Shown here: piece after piece, positions 1 to 10,436 of the stretch
How the letters are laid out: every line of letters begins with the position of its first letter
Numbering within the stretch: the first letter of the stretch is position 1
From: Euonymus europaeus
Taxonomy: Eukaryota; Streptophyta; Magnoliopsida; Celastrales; Celastraceae
DNA: 64,000 nt
NCBI GenBank assembly: GCA_963580455.1
Contig: OY756967.1
Span: 13,848,501 to 13,912,500, forward strand
Reading direction: 5' to 3'
The notes under the pieces: generated by a model
Database searches by the model: none
What the model was told of the DNA's origin: nothing
The model's input: the letters and a program-made list of their open reading frames with translations, nothing else
Made by a program: the position numbers and the translations under genes

Positions 1-170
1 AAAAGTGCCTCCATAGAGAGAGTTAAAGAACTTCGGACAATCAAAGTTGCTCCGTGTACAATTTTTATTGTTCTTTTATGTTAAATTTTACGAAAATGAG
101 CTTTCAGGATTATTTCGATGCCAAAACACAAACTTTCTATGACAAATGGACAAAACCGTTAAAAGCTCCT

Positions 171-330
171 CCATAGAGAGAGTTGAGCAACTTCGGACTA
201 TCAAAGTTGCTCGGTGTGCACTTTTTATTGTTCTTCTATGTTAAATTTTACGAAAATGAGCTTCCAGGATTATTTCGATACCAAAACACCAACTTTCTAT
301 GACAAATGGACAAAACCGTTAAAAGCTCCT
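171..330 (+). repeat. Representative 160 bp satellite monomer
   Basis: This unit is close to the consensus and serves as a reference. The consensus holds 59 G or C in 160 bases (about 37%). It has five CpG sites, at monomer positions 24, 42, 81, 106 and 147. It contains AluI (AGCT) at 89 and 154, RsaI (GTAC) at 46 and TaqI (TCGA) at 105, so these enzymes should give 160 bp ladders. Positions 51-69 are pyrimidine-rich and 71-87 AT-rich. This copy departs from consensus at 'gtgca' (usually 'gtaca') and at 'gatacc' (usually 'gatgcc'). Because 160 is not a multiple of three, consecutive monomers cannot keep one reading frame. Confidence 0.95.
185..212. repeat. 9 bp inverted repeat (dyad) inside each monomer; example copy
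   Basis: 'gagcaactt' at 185-193 is the exact reverse complement of 'aagttgctc' at 204-212, with a 10 base loop between. In monomer coordinates the arms are 15-23 and 34-42. The dyad is present in plain, D and E monomers throughout the window. Type-specific changes weaken it: F has T at 35, C has T at 39, G has T at 16, and B has T at 42 (leaving a G-T wobble). I saw no matching change in the opposite arm that restores pairing. Short dyads are a known feature of centromeric satellites that lack a CENP-B box. Hairpin or cruciform formation here is inference. Confidence 0.85.
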
Positions 331-1760
331 CCATAGAGAGAGTTGAGCAACTTCGGACTATCAAAGTTGCTTGGTGTACACTTTTTATTGTTCTTCTAGG
401 TTAAATTTTACGAAAATTAGCTTCCAGGATTATTTCGATGCCAAAACAGCAACTTTCTATGACAAATGGACAAAATCGTTAAAAGCTCCTTCATAGAGAG
501 AGTTGAGCAACTTCGGACTATCAAAGTTGCTCGGTGCACACTTTCTATTGTTCTTTTATGTTAAATTTTAAGAAAATGAGCTTCCAGGATTATTTCGATA
601 ACAAAACACCAACTTTCTATGACAAATGGACAAAACCGTTAAAAGCTCCTCCATAGAGAGAGTTGAGCAACTTCGGACTATCAAAGTTTCTTGGTGTACA
701 CTTTTTATTGTTCTTCTAGGTTAAATTTTACGAAAATTAGCTTCCAGGATTATTTCGATGCCAAAACAGCAACTTTCTATGACAAATGGACAAAATCGTT
801 AAAAGCTCCTTCATAGAGAGAGTTGAGCAACTTCGGACTATCAAATTTGCTCGGTGTACACTTTTTATTGTTCTTTTATGTTAAATTTTTTGAAAATTAG
901 CTTCCAGGATTATTTCGATGCCAAAACAGCAACTTTCTATGACAAATGGACAAAATCGTTAAAAGCTCCACCATAGAGAGAGTTGAGCAAATTCGGGTAA
1001 TCAAAGTTGCTCGGTGTACACTTTTTATTATTTTTTTATGTTAAATTTTAAGAAAATGAGCTTCCAGGATTATTTCGATAACAAAACACCAACTTTCTAT
1101 GACAAATGGACAAAACCGTTAAAAGCTCCTCCATAGAGAGAGTTGAGCAACTTCGGACTATCAAAGTTGCTTGGTGTACACTTTTTATTGTTCTTCTAGG
1201 TTAAATTTTACGAAAATTAGCTTCCAGGATTATTTCGATGCCAAAACAGCAACTTTCTATGACAAATGGACAAAATCGTTAAAAGCTCCTTCATAGAGAG
1301 AGTTGAGCAACTTCGGACTATCAAAGTTGCTCGGTGCACACTTTTTACTGTTCTTTTATGTTAAATTTTAAGAAAATGAGCTTCCAGGATTATTTCGATA
1401 ACAAAACACCAACTTTCTATGACAAATGGACAAAACCGTTAAAAGCTCCTCCATAGAGAGAGTTGAGCAACTTCGGACTATCAAAGTTGCTTGGTGTACA
1501 CTTTTTATTGTTCTTCTAGGTTAAATTTTACGAAAATTAGCTTCCAGGATTATTTCGATGCCAAAACAGCAACTTTCTATGACAAATGGACAAAATCGTT
1601 AAAAGCTCCTTCATAGAGAGAGTTGAGCAACTTCGGACTATCAAATTTGCTCGGTGTACACTTTTTATTGTTCTTTTATGTTAAATTTTAAGAAAATGAG
1701 CTTCCAGGATTATTTCGATACAAAAACACCAACTTTCTATGACAAATGGACAAAACCGTT

Positions 1761-1808
1761 AAAAGTGCCTCCATAGAGAGAGTTAAAAGTGCCTCCATAG
1801 AGAGAGTT
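1761..1808 (+). repeat. 24 bp direct duplication at a segment junction
   Basis: The 24 bases at 1761-1784, beginning 'aaaagtgcct' and ending 'agagagtt', are repeated exactly at 1785-1808, so this monomer is 184 bp long. The second copy is also the start of the long duplicate that matches the window from base 1. The junction therefore marks where two arrays were joined out of register. It is the only lengthening of this size I found. Confidence 0.93.
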
Positions 1809-3060
1809 AAAGAACTTCGGACAATCAAAGTTGCTCCGTGTACAATTTTTATTGTTCTTTTATGTTAAATTTTACGAAAATGAGCTTTCAGGATTATTTC
1901 GATGCCAAAACACAAACTTTCTATGACAAATGGACAAAACCGTTAAAAGCTCCTCCATAGAGAGAGTTGAGCAACTTCGGACTATCAAAGTTGCTCGGTG
2001 TGCACTTTTTATTGTTCTTCTATGTTAAATTTTACGAAAATGAGCTTCCAGGATTATTTCGATACCAAAACACCAACTTTCTATGACAAATGGACAAAAC
2101 CGTTAAAAGCTCCTCCATAGAGAGAGTTGAGCAACTTCGGACTATCAAAGTTGCTTGGTGTACACTTTTTATTGTTCTTCTAGGTTAAATTTTACGAAAA
2201 TTAGCTTCCAGGATTATTTCGATGCCAAAACAGCAACTTTCTATGACAAATGGACAAAATCGTTAAAAGCTCCTTCATAGAGAGAGTTGAGCAACTTCGG
2301 ACTATCAAAGTTGCTCGGTGCACACTTTCTATTGTTCTTTTATGTTAAATTTTAAGAAAATGAGCTTCCAGGATTATTTCGATAACAAAACACCAACTTT
2401 CTATGACAAATGGACAAAACCGTTAAAAGCTCCTCCATAGAGAGAGTTGAGCAACTTCGGACTATCAAAGTTTCTTGGTGTACACTTTTTATTGTTCTTC
2501 TAGGTTAAATTTTACGAAAATTAGCTTCCAGGATTATTTCGATGCCAAAACAGCAACTTTCTATGACAAATGGACAAAATCGTTAAAAGCTCCTTCATAG
2601 AGAGAGTTGAGCAACTTCGGACTATCAAATTTGCTCGGTGTACACTTTTTATTGTTCTTTTATGTTAAATTTTTTGAAAATTAGCTTCCAGGATTATTTC
2701 GATGCCAAAACAGCAACTTTCTATGACAAATGGACAAAATCGTTAAAAGCTCCACCATAGAGAGAGTTGAGCAAATTCGGGTAATCAAAGTTGCTCGGTG
2801 TACACTTTTTATTATTTTTTTATGTTAAATTTTAAGAAAATGAGCTTCCAGGAATATTTCGATGCCAAAACACCAACTTTCTATGACAAATGGACAAAAC
2901 CGTTAAAAGCTACTCCATAGAGAGAGTTGCGCAACTTCGGATAATCAAAGTTGCTCGGTGTACACTTTTTATTATTTTTTTATGTTAAATTTTAAGAAAA
3001 TGAGCTTCCAGGAATATTTCGATGCCAAAACACCAACTTTCTGTGACAAATGGACAAAAC

Positions 3061-3559
3061 CGTTAAAAGTGCCTCCATAGAGAGAGTTAAAGAACTTCGG
3101 ACAATCAAAGTTGCTCCGTGTACACTTTTTATTGTTCTTCTAGGTTAAATTGTACGAAAATTAGCTTCCAGGATTATTTCGATGCCAAAACAGCAACTTT
3201 CTATGACAAATGGACAAAATCGTTAAAAGCTCCTTCATAGAGAGAGTTGAGCAATTTCGGACTATCAAATTTGCTCGGTGTACACTTTTTATTGTTCTTT
3301 TATGTTAAATTTTAAGAAAATGAGCTTCCAGGATTATTTCGATACAAAAACACCAACTTTCTATGACAAATGGACAAAACCGTTAAAAGCTCCTCCATAG
3401 AGAGAGTTGAGCAACTTCGGACTATCAAAGTTTCTCGGTGTACACTTTTTATTGTTCTCCTATGTTAAATTTTACGAAAATGAGCTTCCAGGATTATTTT
3501 GATACCAAAACAGCAACTTTCTATGACAAATTGACAAAATCGTTAAAGGCTCCTCCATA
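3061..3559 (+). repeat. Hybrid monomers between two duplicated blocks
   Basis: The unit starting at about 3,069 begins like the first unit of the window ('agttaaagaa', 'gctccgtg') but continues as B type ('cttctagg', 'ttag', 'cagc'). It is therefore a hybrid of two monomer types. The following units carry 'tcaaatttgc' with 'gatacaaaaac', then 'tttctcgg' with 'ttctcctatg'. Hybrid units of this sort are expected from unequal exchange inside a monomer. There is no gene here. Confidence 0.75.
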
Positions 3560-6500
3560 GAGAGAGTTGAGCAACTTCGGACTATCAAATTTGCTCGGTG
3601 TACACTTTTTATTGTTCTTTTATGTTAAATTTTAAGAAAATGAGCTTCCAGGATTATTTCGATACAAAAACACCAACTTTCTATGACAAATGGACAAAAC
3701 CGTTAAAAGCTCCTCCATAGAGAGAGTTTAGCAACTTCGGACTATCAAAGTTGCTCGGTGTACACTTTTTATTGTTCTTCTAGGTTAAATTTTACGAAAA
3801 TTAGCTTCCAGGATTATTTCGATGCCAAAACAGCAACTTTCTATGACAAATGGACAAAATCGTTAAAAGCTCCACCATAGAGAGAGTTGAGCAAACTCGG
3901 GTAATCAAAGTTGCTCGGTGTACACTTTTTATTATTTTTTTATGTTAAATTTTAAGAAAATGAGCTTCCAGGAATATTTCGATGCCAAAACACCAACTTT
4001 CTATGACAAATGGACAAAACCGTTAAAAGCTCCTCCATAGAGAGAGTTGCGCAACTTCGGAAAATCAAAGTTGCTCGGTGTACACTTTTTATTGTTTTTT
4101 TATGTTAAATTTTAAGAAAATGAGCTTCCAGAATTATTTCGATACCAAAACACCAACTTTCTAGGGCAAATGGACAAAACCGTTAAAAGCTCCTCCATAG
4201 AGAGAGTTGAGCAACTTCGGACTATCAAAATTTCTCGGTGTACACTTTTTATTGTTCTCCTATGTTAAATTTTACGAAAATGAGCTTTCAGGATTATTTT
4301 GATACCAAAACAGCAACTTTCTATGACAAATTGACAAAATCGTTAAAAGCTCCTCCATAGATAGAGTTGAGCAACTTCAGACTATCAAAGTTCCTCGGTG
4401 TACACTTTATATTGTTCTACTAAGTCAAATTTTACGAGTATAAGCTTCCAAGATTATTTCGACGCCAAAACATTAACTTTCTATGACAAATGGACAAAAC
4501 CGTAAAAAGCACCTTCATAGAAAGAGTTGAGCAACTTCGGACAATCAAAGTTGCTCGGTGTACACTTTTTATTGTTCTTTTATGGTAAATTTTACGAAAA
4601 TAAGCTTCGAGGATTATTTCGATGCCAAAATACCAACTTTCTATGACAAATGGACAAAACCGTTAAAAGCTCCTCCATAGAAAGAGTTGAGCAACTTCGG
4701 ACTATCAAAGTTGCTCGGTGTACACTTTTTATTGGTCTTCTATGTTAAATTTTACGAAAATGAGCTTCCAGGATTATTTCGATGCCAAAATACCAACTTT
4801 CTATGACAAATTGGAAAAATCGTTAAAAGCTTCCCCATAGAGAAAGTTGTGCAACTTCGGACTATCAAAGTTGCTCGGTGTACACTTTTTATTGATCTTT
4901 TATGTTAAATTTTACGAAAATTAGCTTCCAGGATTATTTCGATGCCAAAACAGCAACTTTCTATGACAAATGGACAAAATCGTTAAAAGCTCCTCCATAG
5001 AGAGAGTTGAGCAAATTCGGATAATCAAAGTTGCTCGGTGTACACTTTTTATTATTTTTTATGTTAAATTTTAAGAAAATGAGCTTCCAGGAATATTTCG
5101 ATGCCAAAACACCAACTTTCTATGACAAATGGACAAAACCGTTAAAAGCTCCTCCATAGAGAGAGTTGAGCAACTTCGGATAATCAAAGTTGCTCGGTGT
5201 ACACCTTTTATTGTTTTTTTATGTTAAATTTTAAGAAAATGAGCTTCCAGAATTATTTCGATACCAAAACACCAACTTTCTAGGGCAAATGGACAAAACC
5301 GTTAAAAGCTCCTCCATAGAGAGAGTTGAGCAACTTCGGACTATCAAAGTTTCTCGGTGTACACTTTTTATTGTTCTCCTATGTTAAATTTTACGAAAAT
5401 GAGCTTCCAGGATTATTTTTATACCAAAACAGCAACTTTCTATGACAAATTGACAAAATCGTTAAAAGCTCCTCCATAGATAGAGTTGAGCAACTTCGGA
5501 CTATCAAAGTTCCTCGGTGTACACTTTATATTGTTCTACTAAGTCAAATTTTACGAGTATAAGCCTCCAAGATTATTTCGACGCCAAAACATTAACTTTC
5601 TATGACAAATGGACAAAACCGTAAAAAGCACCTTCATAGAAAGAGTTGAGCAACTTCGGACAATCAAAGTTGCTCGGTGTACACTTTTTATTGTTCTTTT
5701 ATGGTAAATTTTACGAAAATAAGCTTCTAGGATTATTTCGATGCCAAAATACCAACTTTCTATGACAAATGGACAAAACCGTTAAAAGCTCCTCCATAGA
5801 GAGAGTTGAGCAACTTCGGACTATCAAAGTTGCTCGGTGTACACTTTTTATTGTTCTTCTATGTTAAATTTTACGAAAATGAGCTTCCAGGATTATTTCG
5901 ATGCTAAAATACCAACTTTCTATGACAAATTGGAAAAATCGTTAAAAGCTCCCCTATAGAGAAAGTTGTGCAACTTCGGACTATCAAAGTTGCTCGGTGT
6001 ACACTTTTTATTGATCTTTTATGTTAAATTTTACGAAAATTAGCTTCCAGGATTATTTCGATTCCTAAATAGCAACTTTCTATAACAAATGGACAAAACC
6101 GTTAAAAGCTCCTCCATAGAGAGAGTTTAGCAACTTCGGACTATCAAAGTTGCTCGGTGTACACTTTTTATTGTTCTTCTATGTTAAATTTTACGAAAAT
6201 GAGCTTCCAGGATTATTTCGATGCCAAAATACCAACTTTCTATGATAAATTGGAAAAATCGTTAAAAGCTCCCCCATAGAGAAAGTTGTGCAACTTCGGA
6301 CTATCAAAGTTGCTCGGTGTACACTTTTTATTGATCTTTTATGTTAAATTTTACGAAAATTAGCTTCCAGGATTATATCGATTCCTAAATAGCAACTTTC
6401 TATAACAAATGGACAAAACCGTTAAAAGCTCCTCCATAGAGAGAGTTGAGCAACTTCGGACAATCAGAGTTGGTCGGTTTACACTTTTTATTGTTCTTCT

Positions 6501-7180
6501 ATGTTAAATTTTACGAAAATGAGCTTCCAGGATTATTTCGATGCCAAAAAACCAAATTTCTATGACAAATGGACAAAACCGTTAAAAGCTCTTCCACAGA
6601 GAGAGTTGAGCAACTTTAGACTATCAAATTTGCTTGGTGTACATTTTTTATGATTCTTCTATGTTAAATTTTACGAAAATGAGCTTTCATGATTATTTCG
6701 ATGACAAAACACCAACTTTCTTTGACAAATGGACAAAATCGTTAAAAGCTCCTTCATAGAGAGAGTTGAGCAACTTCGGACAATCAAAGTTGCTCGGTGT
6801 ACACTTTTTATTGTTCTTTTATGTTAAATTTTATGAAAATGAGCTTCCAGGATTATTTCGATACCAAAACACCAACTTTCTCTGACAAATGGACAAAACC
6901 ATTAAAAGCTCCTCCATAGAGAGAGTTGAGCAACTTCGGACTATCAAAGTTGCTCGGTGTACACTTTTTATTGTTCTTCCAGGTTAAATTTTACGAAAAT
7001 TAGCTTCCAGGATTATTTCGATTCCAAAACAGCAACTTTCTATAACAAATTGATAAAACCGTTAAAAGCTCCTCCATAGAGAGAGTTGAGCAACTTCGGA
7101 CTATCAAAGTTGCTCGGTGTACACTTCTTTATTGTTCTTTTATGTTAAATTTTACGAAAATGAGCTTCCAGGATTATTTT
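3560..7180 (+). repeat. Long duplicated block, copy 1 (partner 10,437-14,057)
   Basis: About 3.6 kb recurs 6,877 bp downstream (43 monomers minus 3 bp) with only scattered substitutions. Shared private marks prove descent. They include 'aaactcgggtaatc' (3894 and 10771), the 1 bp shortened 'attattttttatg' (5051 and 11928), 'cagagttggtcggttt' (6464 and 13341) and the 1 bp longer 'cttctttatt' (7124 and 14001). The block contains H, G and C units, with C marks at 4415 and 5534. The left edge is near 3,560 and the right edge near 7,180, where 'aataccaaaacagc' replaces 'gatgtcaaaacacc'. Confidence 0.88.
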
Positions 7181-7920
7181 AATACCAAAACAGCAACTTT
7201 CTATGACAAATTGACAAAATCGTTAAAAGCTCCTCCATAGATAGAGTTGAGCAACTTCAGACTATCAAAGTTCCTCGGTGTACACTTTATATTGTTCTAC
7301 TAAGTCAAATTTTACGAGTATAAGCTTCCAAGATTATTTCGACGCCAAAACATTAACTTTCTATGACAAATGGACAAAACCGTAAAAAGCACCTTCATAG
7401 AAAGAGTTGAGCAACTTCGGACAATCAAAGTTGCTCGGTGTACACTTTTTATTGTTCTTTTATGGTAAATTTTACGAAAATAAGCTTCTAGGAATATTTC
7501 GATGCCAAAATACCAACTTTCTATGACAAATGGACAAAACCGTTAAAAGCTCCTCCATAGAAAGAGTTGAGCAACTTCGGACTATCAAAGTTGCTCGGTG
7601 TACACTTTTTATTGTTCTTCTATGTTAAATTTTACGAAAATGAGCTTCCAGGACTATTTCGATGCCAAAATACCAACTTTCTATGACAAATTGGAAAAAT
7701 CGTTAAAAGCTTCCCCATAGAGAAAGTTGTGCAACTTCGGACTATCAAAGTTGCTCGGTGTACACTTTTTATTGATCTTTTATGTTAAATTTTACGAAAA
7801 TTAGCTTCCAGGATTATTTCGATGCCAAAACAGCAACTTTCTATGACAAATGGACAAAATCGTTAAAAGCTCCTCCATAGAGAGAGTTGAGCAAATTCGG
7901 ATAATCAAAGTTGCTCGGTG
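4300..7920 (+). repeat. 2,880 bp-offset (18-monomer) duplicate: 4,300-5,050 and 7,180-7,920
   Basis: About 740 bp around the C unit at 4415 recur 2,880 bp later, at 7295. Shared marks are 'atagatagag', 'cttcagacta', 'gttcctcgg', 'cattaac', 'gcaccttcatagaaag' and a G unit with 'ttccccatagagaaag'. Copies diverge near 5,051/7,931, where 'attatttttt' faces 'attgttcttt'. The same 2,880 bp distance separates 12,207 from 15,087, so an 18-monomer period has acted more than once in domain I. Confidence 0.85.
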
Positions 7921-9621
7921 TACACTTTTTATTGTTCTTTTTTGTTAAATTTTACGAAAATGGGCTTCCAGGATTATTTCGATACGAAAACACCAACTTT
8001 CTATGACAAATGGACAAAACCGTTAAAAGCTCCTCCACAGAGAGAGTTGAGCAACTTCGGACTATCAAAGTTGCTCGGTGTACACCTTTTATTGTTCTTC
8101 TATGTTAAATTTACGAAAATGAGCTTCTAGGATTATTTTGATGCCAAAACACCAACTTTCTAAGAGAAATAGAAAAAATCGTTAAAAGCTCCTCCATAGA
8201 GAGAGTTGAGCAACTTCGAACTATCAAAGTTGCTCGGTGTACACTTTTTATTATTCTTTTATGTTAAATTTTACGAAAATGAGCTTACAGGATTATTTCG
8301 ATACCAAAACACCAACTTTCTATGACAAATAGACAAAACCGTTAAAAGCTCCTCCATAGAGAGAGTTGAGCAACTTCGGACTATCAAAGTTGCTCGGTGT
8401 ACACTTTTTATTGTTCTTCTACGTTAAATTTTACGAAAATTAGCTTCCAGGATTATTTCGATGCCAAAACACCAACTTTCTGTGACAAATGGACAAAACC
8501 GTTAAAAGTGCCTCCATAGAGAGAGTTAAGCAACTTCGGACAATCAAAGTTGCTCGGTGTACAATTTTTATTGTTCTTTTATGTTAAATTTTACGAAAAT
8601 GAGCTTCCAGGATTATTTCGATGCCAAAACACCAACTTTCTATGACAAATGGACAAAACCGTTAAAAGCTCCTCCATAGAGAGAGTTGAGCAACTTCGGA
8701 CTATCAAAGTTGCTCGGTGTTCACTTTTTATTGTTCTTTTATGTTAAATTTTACGAAAATGAGCTTCCAGGATTATTTCGATGCCAAAACACCAACTTTC
8801 TATGACAAATGGACAAAACCGTTAAAAGCTCCTCCATAGAGAGAGTTGAGCAACTTCGGACTATCAAAGTTGCTCAGTGTACACTTTTTATTGTTCTTCT
8901 AGGTTAAATTTTACGAAAATTAGCTTCCAGGATTATTTTGATTCCTAAACAACAACTTTCTATGACTAATGGACAAAACCGTTAAAAGCTCCTCCATAGA
9001 GAGAGTTGAGCAACTTCGGACTATCAAAGTTGCTCGGTGTACACCTTTTATTGTTCTTCTATGTTAAATTTGCGAAAATGAGCTTCTAGGATTATTTTGA
9101 TGCCTAAACAGCAACTTTCTAAGACAAATGGACAAAACCGTTAAAAGCCCCTCCATAGAGAGAGTTGAGCAACTTCGGACTATCAAAGTTGCTCGGTGTA
9201 CACCTTTTACTGTTCTTCTATGTTAAATTTACGAAAATGAGCTTCCAGGATTATTTCAATACCAAAACACCAACTTTCTATGACAAATGGACAAAACCGT
9301 TAAAAGCTCCTCCATAGAGAGAGTTGAGCAACTTCGGACTATCAAAGTTGCTCGGTGTACACTTTTTATTGTTCTTCTACGTTAAATTTTACGAAAATTA
9401 GCTTCCAGGATTATTTCGATGCCAAAACACCAACTTTCTGTGACAAATGGACAAAACCGTTAAAAGCTCCTCCATAGAGAGAGTTGAGCAACTTCGGACT
9501 ATCAAAGTTGCTCGGTGTACACTTTTTATTGTTCTTCTACGTTAAATTTTACGAAAATTAACTTCCAGGATTATTTCGATTCCAAAACACCAACTTTCTG
9601 TGACAAATGGACAAAACCGTT
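7921..9621 (+). repeat. Mixed plain, B and D monomers
   Basis: Plain units alternate with B-like units. One unit has 'ccacagagag' at 8035, which removes the usual TAG. Three units lack one T in the AT core ('ttaaatttacg' near 8,105 and 9,222, 'ttaaatttgcg' near 9,065). D units ('ttcttctacg', then 'gtgcctcc') occur near 8,410 and, twice in succession, near 9,370 and 9,530. Both D runs are followed by a 'cttcggacaatc' unit with 'gtacaattttt'. No gene is supported. Confidence 0.8.
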
Positions 9622-10436
9622 AAAAGTGCCTCCATAGAGAGAGTTAAAGAACTTCGGACAATCAAAGTTGCTCCGTGTACAATTTTTATTGTTCTTTTAT
9701 GTTAAATTTTACGAAAATGAGCTTCCAGGATTATTTCGATGCCAAAACACAAACTTTCTATGACAAATGGACAAAACCGTTAAAAGCTCCTCCATAGAGA
9801 GAGTTGAGCAACTTCGGACTATCAAAGTTGCTCGGTGTGCACTTTTTATTGTTCTTCTATGTTAAATTTTACGAAAATGAGCTTGCAGGATTATTTCGAT
9901 ACCAAAACACCAACTTTCTATGACAAATGGACAAAACCGTTAAAAGCTCCTCCATAGAGAGAGTTGAGCAACTTCGGACTATCAAAGTTGCCTGGTGTAC
10001 ACTTTTTATTGTTCTTCTAGGTTAAATTTTACGAAAATTAGCTTCCAGGATTATTTCGATGCCAAAATAGCAACTTTCTATGACAAATGGACAAAATCGT
10101 TAAAAGCTCCTTCATAGAGAGAGTTGAGCAACTTCGGACTATCAAAGTTGCTCGGTGTACACTTTTTATTGTTCTTTTATGTTAAATTTTAAGAAAATGA
10201 GCTTCCAGGATTATTTCGATAACAAAACACCAACTTTCTATGACAAATGGACAAAACCGTTAAAAGCTCCTCCATAGAGAGAGTTGAGCAACTTCGGACT
10301 ATCAAAGTTGCTTGGTGTACACTTTTTATTGTTCTTCTAGGTTAAATTTTACGAAAATTAGCTTCCAGGATTATTTCGATGCCAAAACAGCAACTTTCTA
10401 TGACAAATGGACAAAATCGTTAAAAGCTCCTTCATA
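9622..10436 (+). repeat. Shortened copy of the left end of the window
   Basis: From 9622 the sequence follows the window from base 1 ('agttaaagaa', 'gctccgtgtacaattttt', 'gtgcacttttt'). It then skips several units, running from the fourth unit to units like the tenth and eleventh. The 800 bp internal repeat seen at 321-1,600 is thus represented only once. This is a contracted version of the same multimer, with a few substitutions such as 'gcctggtg' for 'gcttggtg'. Confidence 0.8.

Larger units (their letters stand above)
1..3060 (+). repeat. Domain I left part: alternating B and 'agaaaatgag' monomers, 1,784 bp-offset duplication
   Basis: From about 320 to 1,760 the units largely alternate between B type ('ttcttctagg', 'cgaaaattag', 'aaaacagc') and a type with 'agaaaatgag' and 'gataac', giving a 320 bp dimer rhythm. 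Units at 321-800 recur at 1,121-1,600. Bases 1-1069 recur at 1785-2853 with no difference that I could find, including private variants such as 'gctttcagg', 'gcacactttc' and 'ttttttgaaaatt'. The copies part at 1070/2854, where 'ggattat' becomes 'ggaatat'. The left copy may extend beyond the window. Units at about 2,760-3,060 are H type ('attatttttt', 'ggaatatt'). No gene is present. Confidence 0.88.

Noticed and set aside
7918..8130. Open frame of 70 codons, and similar frames elsewhere, as possible small genes
   Set aside because: The frame exists only because 'ccatag' is 'ccacag' at 8035. It starts at GTG, which nuclear genes do not normally use, and the monomer length of 160 is not a multiple of three, so no frame continues through the array.
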